Shown: piece by piece, positions 3,387 through 7,833 of the stretch
Position numbering within the stretch: position 1 is the stretch's first letter
Layout: each line of letters starts with the position of its first letter
From: an uncultured Eubacteriales bacterium
Lineage (GTDB): Bacteria; Bacillota; Clostridia; Christensenellales; UBA1242
Assembly: GCA_900557585.1 (NCBI GenBank)
Contig: USTJ01000028.1
Location: 1 to 7,833 of the forward strand
Direction of reading: 5' to 3'
DNA length: 7,833 nucleotides
Notes under the pieces: model-generated
Databases searched by the model: none
What the model saw: only the letters and a program-made list of their open reading frames with translations
What the model was told of the DNA's origin: nothing
Made by a program: the position numbers and the translations under genes

Positions 3387-5207
3387 ATGAACAAAAAAAC
3401 ACAAAAGAAATCACTTAGTATCTATTTCAAAAAATATACTGGGATAATTTTTCTTTACATTTTGTTAAATGTTGTCGCATCTTTCATTTCAATTTTTAAC
3501 ACAATCGTTGCTGCGCAATCAATAGTTTCTGTAACCGCAGGAGAATATATCGAAGCAATCAAATATCTCGCAATTGCTCTTGCCCTTGGCGTTACACAAA
3601 TTATATCTTATCAATTAGCGAACACAATATATACAAAATATAGCATCAAAATCATTGCAGACATGAATGCTGACCTTTCAGGACAAGCTTTCAAACTTAA
3701 CTCTGCAACCTATTCAGCACACGGAACCGGAGCTTTCGTTCAAAGAATTGTTAGCGATCCAGACCGTGTTGTTGACAGCCTTTCAGATTTGACAAGCCTT
3801 ATTATTGACAGCGTCTCGTCTTTCACCCTTATCGTTTATATTGCCGTTTTAAACATTTATGTTGCACTTGCATGCATTGGAATTTTAATTCTTTCACTTC
3901 TTGTTGAAGCAATCAGAGTTGTTTCAAGAAGAAAATATAGACGAGAGGTTTCTCAAAAAGGTGACAAAATTAACAGCATTACAACCGAAATCATACGAAG
4001 CGAGAAAGACGTTAAGTCACTTGGACTCGAACCAGAACTTCGCAAAGAAGTTAAAGCCTGCTATGAAGACTATGGCTCATCATGGACAAAACTTGGACTT
4101 GCCGATGGTTGGCTTCACACTCTTCGAACCGTGATTGCTTCTGCTGGCGGAGTTGGATTGTTGTTCCTTGGAATTCACTTGATGGATATTGGAGCAATCA
4201 CCCTTGCAACTTATATGATTATTTACTCTAACCGAGACAGTATTCGTGGCCTTACTTGGTCGCTTGGACACATTATCACAAACATTATCGACATTAAAGT
4301 GTACAGCGCAAGAATGTTTTCACTTTTTGACGAATTTGAATTTCAAACCGAAAAATTCGGAACAACCCACCTTGAAAATGTTAAAGGTGAAATTGAATTT
4401 AAAAATGTTTGCTTCACATTCCGTGACTATGAATATGAATATCCAACCAAGAAAAAACTTGGAAAAGAAGCATGGAAAAAACTCTCAAAAGAAGAAAGAA
4501 CAAAGGTTAAAAGAACTCTTGCATCTGAAAGCAAAGTTTTCGACAACCTTAATTTTAAAGTTGAACCAAATCGCACTGTTGCATTTGTTGGAAAATCCGG
4601 AAGCGGAAAAAGCACAATTTTGAATCTTGCTTCTAAAATGTACACCGTTGATAGTGGTGAAGTTTTGATTGACGGCGTGAACATTAATGACCTTGATAAA
4701 GAATCACTCAGAAGCACAATTTCACTTGTAAACCAATTTCCTTATATTTTTGACATGACTATCAAAAACAATTTGCTTCTTGCGAAACAAGATGCAACTG
4801 ATGAAGAAATTGAAAGAGCAATTAAAATGGCATCACTTGACGAGTTCATTGCCGCTCTTCCAAAAGGAATTGAAACAAAGGTTGGAGAAAGCGGAATAAA
4901 ACTTTCTGGTGGACAAAAGCAACGTCTTGCAATTGCAAGAGCACTTTTAAGAAAATCACCAATTATCATTTTTGACGAATCTACTTCTTCACTTGACAAT
5001 TTTGCACAGAACGAAGTTAAAAAGAGCATCGACTCCCTTAAAGGAACAAGCACAATTATCATTGTTGCCCACCGCCTTTCAACAATTAAAGATGCTGACA
5101 CAATTTTCTTCCTTGACCATGGAGAAATTGTTGACAAAGGAACTTTCGACGAATTGTATTCCCGCAACGATACTTTCAAAACAATGTTCCTTGCAGAAAA
5201 CATATAA
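3387..5207 (+). CDS. ABC exporter half-transporter (membrane domain fused to ATPase domain)
   Basis: This 606-aa protein has the layout of a type I ABC exporter: an N-terminal six-helix membrane domain (about 1-330) and a C-terminal ATPase domain. It probably works as a dimer that uses ATP to export a lipid, drug or peptide; the substrate cannot be read from sequence. ATPase motifs are intact: Walker A GKSGSGKST (402-410), Q-loop Q450, signature LSGGQ (506-510), Walker B IIIFDE with D530 and catalytic E531, SSLD D-loop, and H-loop H562. An unusual feature is a charged insertion of about 37 residues (347-383, rich in Lys and Glu) between the first beta strand (FKNVCFTF) and VFDNLNF. The ATG at 3387 is chosen because AAGGAAGGTG lies just upstream; an in-frame ATG at 3327 has no such site. 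It is the only plus-strand gene, alone in its unit between a consensus promoter and a bidirectional terminator. Confidence 0.95.
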   Translation: MNKKTQKKSLSIYFKKYTGIIFLYILLNVVASFISIFNTIVAAQSIVSVTAGEYIEAIKYLAIALALGVTQIISYQLANTIYTKYSIKIIADMNADLSGQAFKLNSATYSAHGTGAFVQRIVSDPDRVVDSLSDLTSLIIDSVSSFTLIVYIAVLNIYVALACIGILILSLLVEAIRVVSRRKYRREVSQKGDKINSITTEIIRSEKDVKSLGLEPELRKEVKACYEDYGSSWTKLGLADGWLHTLRTVIASAGGVGLLFLGIHLMDIGAITLATYMIIYSNRDSIRGLTWSLGHIITNIIDIKVYSARMFSLFDEFEFQTEKFGTTHLENVKGEIEFKNVCFTFRDYEYEYPTKKKLGKEAWKKLSKEERTKVKRTLASESKVFDNLNFKVEPNRTVAFVGKSGSGKSTILNLASKMYTVDSGEVLIDGVNINDLDKESLRSTISLVNQFPYIFDMTIKNNLLLAKQDATDEEIERAIKMASLDEFIAALPKGIETKVGESGIKLSGGQKQRLAIARALLRKSPIIIFDESTSSLDNFAQNEVKKSIDSLKGTSTIIIVAHRLSTIKDADTIFFLDHGEIVDKGTFDELYSRNDTFKTMFLAENI

Positions 5208-5250
5208 TAAATTATAAATTTAATAATTAGAAATTAAAATTGAAAATGAA

Positions 5251-5279
5251 AAAAACACTGCAAATTTTGCAGTGTTTTT
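5251..5279. terminator. Bidirectional terminator between convergent ABC and nucleotidyltransferase genes
   Basis: The 29-bp stretch is a perfect palindrome around a single central base: AAAAACACTGCAAA and its complement. Read rightwards it ends the ABC transcript with GTGTTTTTC; read leftwards it ends the nucleotidyltransferase transcript with GTGTTTTTTTC. It lies 43 nt after the first stop codon and 26 nt after the second. Confidence 0.93.
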
Positions 5280-5305
5280 CTTATGTTTTTTTGTTTTATT
5301 ATTTC

Positions 5306-6193
5306 CTATTTCCAAAGTGGAACTGGATAAACTTTTTTGTTTTGCAATTCTTTGATAGACCCTTTAACAGCTGGAAGGTCGTCACGATAGGTCATTCCAA
5401 TCCACTTTTCATTGGTTTTCAAAAGTTTCAAAGTTGCTTTCTTTTGTTTCGTAAGATTTCCAAGAACCTCTGGGAACAAATATTCTTCTTTTTCAAGATT
5501 TTCTTTGCTTTCACAAAACTCTTTGAATTCCTTTTCAAGAACTGGGAATATCGTTGGGGTGAGACAGAACATATTCATGTTTGTGAACATGTCTTTTTTA
5601 TATTCGATTTCTTTATCACCCGAAAGTGTTCGAATGGTTATAGGCTCTTTATTTTCGCTTATTTTGCATTCTGTAATGTTTGTTACAAAGCCATTTTCAA
5701 CCTCGCACACGCCACGCTTTACCGAGCCATTGTCGCTCAAAGTGTTTCGAAGAACATAGCCAACCAAACCATAGTCAAAAGACTTTTTGTCTGCTTTTGC
5801 AAGAAAGTCGTGTGCAATTTTAAACGAATTTCTGCCATAGAAGTCGTCTGCATTTATCATGCAAAAATTGTTATCTTTCACAATATCTTTTGTGCAAAGA
5901 ACTGCTTGGCCAGTTCCAAGCGGTTTCACGCGCGCTATTCCCTTTTCTTTTAAAATGTCGTTTGATTGAAATGCATAGAAAATTTTTCCCTTTGGAACAC
6001 GCTTTTCAAGAGTGTTTTGAAAAAGTTCCAAATGCTCTTTCTTTATCACAAGAACAATGCGGTCAAAGCCAACTTTCAAAGCGTCAAAAATTGAATAGTC
6101 AATGATAAAATCTCCCGCATCATCAATACCTTCAGTTTGTTTGTTTCCACCAAATCTGCTTCCCATTCCAGCAGCAAGAACAACAAGATCCAT
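5306..6193 (-). CDS. Sugar-phosphate-type nucleotidyltransferase (NTP transferase fold)
   Basis: The 295-aa protein has the signature of the NTP transferase superfamily, which joins a nucleoside triphosphate and a sugar phosphate or similar group to give an activated sugar and pyrophosphate. At the N-terminus LAAGMGSRFGG (6-16) is the nucleotide-binding loop with K18 following. IIDYSIFDA (30-38), PLGTGQA (91-97; related proteins usually have PWGTGHA) and INADDFYG (113-120, with metal-binding Asp) follow in the expected order. It resembles a stand-alone group common in Clostridia whose sugar is not defined, and is distinct from full-length GalU or RmlA. AAAGGAG lies 6 nt before the ATG. It is a single-gene unit with a promoter at 6228-6255 and the shared terminator at 5251-5279. 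Fold and reaction class are sure; the substrate is not known. Confidence 0.88.
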   Translation of the reverse strand: MDLVVLAAGMGSRFGGNKQTEGIDDAGDFIIDYSIFDALKVGFDRIVLVIKKEHLELFQNTLEKRVPKGKIFYAFQSNDILKEKGIARVKPLGTGQAVLCTKDIVKDNNFCMINADDFYGRNSFKIAHDFLAKADKKSFDYGLVGYVLRNTLSDNGSVKRGVCEVENGFVTNITECKISENKEPITIRTLSGDKEIEYKKDMFTNMNMFCLTPTIFPVLEKEFKEFCESKENLEKEEYLFPEVLGNLTKQKKATLKLLKTNEKWIGMTYRDDLPAVKGSIKELQNKKVYPVPLWK

Positions 6194-6227
6194 ATTTTTC
6201 TCCTTTCCAAGTTTTTTTTACATTTCT

Positions 6228-6255
6228 ATTATATTCTTTCCCGCAAAATAAGTAA
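6228..6255 (-). promoter_or_regulatory. Promoter of the nucleotidyltransferase gene
   Basis: On the minus strand a consensus TATAAT (6233-6228) has a weak -35, TTACTT (6255-6250), 16 nt upstream. It lies directly behind the terminator of the preceding operon, so the gene is probably transcribed separately. Confidence 0.6.
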
Positions 6256-6281
6256 AATAAAAACACCAGTTTATGGTGTTT
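6256..6281 (-). terminator. Terminator of the right-hand operon
   Basis: AAACACCA (6261-6268) and TGGTGTTT (6274-6281) form an 8-bp stem with a 5-nt loop. On the minus strand the tail is TTTTTATTTTAC. It starts 7 nt after the stop of the last operon gene. The plus-strand side also has a T run, but no plus-strand gene precedes it. Confidence 0.88.
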
Positions 6282-6288
6282 TTTTATC

Positions 6289-6720
6289 TTATCTCAAAAT
6301 GATTGCTGAACTTGTTGGACAAATTTCGTCACCTTGAACAAGCACAATTTCTTGACCATGTTTATATTCTTTCACATAAAGACCAATGCGAATGTTGAAA
6401 GTTTCTTCATTTTCATAGGCTGAAAGAACGGTGTATTTTCCTGGTTTAATTTGACCTTTTTTATCCACAACAACAACCTTTCGTGGTTGAAGCACAATGT
6501 CATTTTTCACATATGAAAGATTCATGTTTCCGTCTTTATCAACAATTTCGGCATCTGGGGTGTATCTTGTGTTGTTTTTTACGACAACATCTTCAACCTC
6601 GCGTGACTTGCTGTCTGCCTTTTCTCTCTTTTTCAAAACCATTTTTTTGATTGTGAGCGAAGCAGTCAAAATTACAATGAACGCCAAAATTCCATATAAA
6701 ATATAGGTTATCCATTCCAT
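6289..6720 (-). CDS. Single-pass membrane protein with a beta-rich C-terminal domain (143 aa)
   Basis: I do not recognise a named family. The first 25 residues are one hydrophobic segment (about 3-24), followed by a basic linker KKMVLKKREK (25-34), so the N-terminus is a membrane anchor. Basic residues right after the helix suggest that the C-terminal part faces the cytoplasm by the positive-inside rule. Residues 74-143 form a beta-rich domain: PGKYTVLSAY (93-102), then GLYVKEYKHGQEIVLVQGDEI (113-133). This pattern of strand, glycine turn and GD-I resembles small PGxY-type beta domains of Firmicutes envelope proteins, by analogy only. The start ATG (6720) has GGGAG 9 nt upstream. It is the last gene of a three-gene operon, 38 nt after the YwaF-like gene with no terminator between. 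Confidence 0.75.
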   Translation of the reverse strand: MEWITYILYGILAFIVILTASLTIKKMVLKKREKADSKSREVEDVVVKNNTRYTPDAEIVDKDGNMNLSYVKNDIVLQPRKVVVVDKKGQIKPGKYTVLSAYENEETFNIRIGLYVKEYKHGQEIVLVQGDEICPTSSAIILR

Positions 6721-6758
6721 TTAGATTTTCTCCCGTTTCATATAGTTTATCATGTTTT

Positions 6759-7544
6759 TCACTCTTTTACAAGTTTTTGCTTAACCAAATTTCGAAAATG
6801 TTTATTTTTTTCTCTTTTCACGATTTTAGAAATCACCATTGGTGCAAAGAACACAACTGTCATAATAAGCACCAAAACCAAATATGTGAAATAGAAGTGC
6901 GCGTTTCCAAACAAGTTGAAAGGAAGTCCGTTTGAACGCAAATATAAATAGTTTGAACCCGGAACCAAAGTGTTTCCAAGTTCTGCCCAGCAAAGAAGCA
7001 TTATAAGCAAAATTGGAATTTGCCAAACATCTCTTGTGTCAATTTTAAACCAGCCCGAAGCAAGCACTCCCGCAACAACAGTTGGCATGCAGAAGTGCAA
7101 AAACAAACTTTCAAGTTGCAAAAATGATAGCACACTATATTTGTAATAGTCACCAAACAAAAATGTCAAGATTCCGCCAAAAAGTGTAACGCACACAATT
7201 GGCAAAAAGCCTTTCTTTGTGCCTGTCAAGAAATAAAGCGGGAACACAAGCGCCATGATGTGGCACAAGTGCCAAGGCATTGCTTGAACAAAACTTTCTT
7301 TGCCCGAAATTATCAAAAGTGCCATTCTTCCAAGACGGAAAACCACCATTAAAATGCAAACAACTTTTGTCACTTTAAGCGCAAATTGTTTGTGGCGTGA
7401 AAACACAATAAAGCAAAGTGCAATCCAAACCGCAAGCGCAACAATAAGGCAAATATGAAGCGGACACCAAAGACCTTTTCCTGTTCCAAGGTCGCCCGTT
7501 TCAATCAGCCAATTCATAAAAGTAAATCCAAGAAATTTTTCCAT
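6759..7544 (-). CDS. YwaF/TMEM164-like integral membrane protein
   Basis: The 261-aa protein has about six to seven membrane segments (near 31-48, 59-79, 93-106, 113-131, 148-165, 175-192 and 217-238). Landmarks of the YwaF family (relatives of human TMEM164) are PWHLCHIMAL (90-99) with two His, H150 in a membrane segment, and GSNYLYL (196-202). Human TMEM164 has been described as a cysteine-dependent acyltransferase in ether lipid metabolism; Cys94 between the two His here makes a related catalytic role worth considering, but bacterial function is not established. The C-terminus is a basic cytoplasmic tail (KREKNKHFRNLVKQKLVKE). Its ATG shares one base with the TAA of the upstream hydrolase gene (TAATG), so translation is probably coupled. 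Confidence 0.82.
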   Translation of the reverse strand: MEKFLGFTFMNWLIETGDLGTGKGLWCPLHICLIVALAVWIALCFIVFSRHKQFALKVTKVVCILMVVFRLGRMALLIISGKESFVQAMPWHLCHIMALVFPLYFLTGTKKGFLPIVCVTLFGGILTFLFGDYYKYSVLSFLQLESLFLHFCMPTVVAGVLASGWFKIDTRDVWQIPILLIMLLCWAELGNTLVPGSNYLYLRSNGLPFNLFGNAHFYFTYLVLVLIMTVVFFAPMVISKIVKREKNKHFRNLVKQKLVKE

Positions 7545-7833
7545 TATTCATGCCCCGCCAAAACTTTTTTGCCTTTTAAAAGTGGCAACAACTTTTCAAT
7601 GCTTTTGTCCTCTGCTTCCTTATCTCCATCAAGAAGGTCAGTTCTGCCATATACACCCTCTGAAAAATAGGTGTCACCAGTGAAAACAACATTGTCATGG
7701 AAAATACAAACGCTTCCAGAAGTGTGACCAGGGGTTAAAACAATTTCAAACTCTTCGTCTAAAAACTTCATTTTTCCAGGTTTCAAAAAGCCGTTTGGCA
7801 AACATTCTGGAACGCTGTTGAACCCGCAAATAA
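7544..7833 (-). CDS. Metallo-beta-lactamase-fold hydrolase, glyoxalase II-like (3' part only)
   Basis: The last 95 codons are visible; the 5' part, with the HxHxDH metal motif, lies beyond the right edge. No start codon is claimed, since the frame is open to the window end. In the visible part TPGHTSGS contains a metal-binding His, FTGDTYF holds the bridging Asp, and YGRTDLLDGDKE followed by KVLAGHE carries the last metal His. This order matches the glyoxalase II-like subgroup (YcbL type) of thioester or related hydrolases with a dinuclear metal centre. The protein stops two residues after that His, whereas relatives usually go on with a GHGP-T-IG segment, so it has an unusually short C-terminus. 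It is the first visible gene of an operon and overlaps the next gene by one base. Confidence 0.88.
   Translation of the reverse strand, partial: ICGFNSVPECLPNGFLKPGKMKFLDEEFEIVLTPGHTSGSVCIFHDNVVFTGDTYFSEGVYGRTDLLDGDKEAEDKSIEKLLPLLKGKKVLAGHE

Noticed and set aside
6721..6741. Six-codon frame (ATG ... TAA) directly before the ATG of the single-pass membrane protein
   Set aside because: It has no ribosome binding site of its own and contains the GGGAG used by the real gene, so it is probably coincidental.

Overview
This AT-rich window looks like a piece of a low-GC Bacillota (Clostridia-like) chromosome, probably from an uncultured, gut-type lineage. The signs are AGGAG-type ribosome binding sites 6-10 nt before starts, sigma-A style promoters (one is an exact TTGACA-17-TATAAT), hairpin plus U-tract terminators, and a tRNA gene with an encoded CCA. 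The assignment is inferred from composition and signals only; no marker gene fixes the taxon. Stop codons TAA, TAG and TGA are all used as ordinary stops.

Layout. Every gene except one is on the minus strand. From the left: the 5' part of a secreted, glycine-rich beta-helix type surface protein (1-445, running off the window); an orphan cysteine-containing protein (622-1281); a region without genes holding two related copies of a tRNA-tail/terminator sequence (1491-1545 and 1673-1735); tRNA-Asn(GTT) with its own promoter (1727-1801); about 400 bases with no credible gene; an MTH1-like Nudix hydrolase (2311-2847) with a long leader; a divergent intergenic region rich in inverted repeats; the only plus-strand gene, a type I ABC exporter half-transporter (3387-5207); a bidirectional terminator; a sugar-phosphate-type nucleotidyltransferase (5306-6193); and a tightly packed minus-strand operon made of a metallo-beta-lactamase-fold hydrolase (partial, at the right edge), a YwaF/TMEM164-like membrane protein and a single-pass membrane protein with a beta-rich outer domain.

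How the parts fit. The genes form mostly single-gene units, each with its own promoter and terminator, so no single pathway unites the window. The right-hand three-gene operon is the exception: the first two genes share a TAATG stop/start and the third follows after 38 nt. The Nudix and ABC genes are divergently transcribed from promoters about 160 bp apart; the Nudix enzyme probably cleans oxidised nucleotides and the ABC protein probably exports a lipid, drug or peptide.

No clear new system (defence, CRISPR, mobile element) is visible. The points most worth a second look are regulatory: a 12-bp block shared by two promoters, a palindrome at the tRNA promoter, the inverted repeat before the ABC promoter, the leader of the Nudix gene, the duplicated and partly inverted tRNA tail, and an unusual charged insertion in the ABC ATPase domain.
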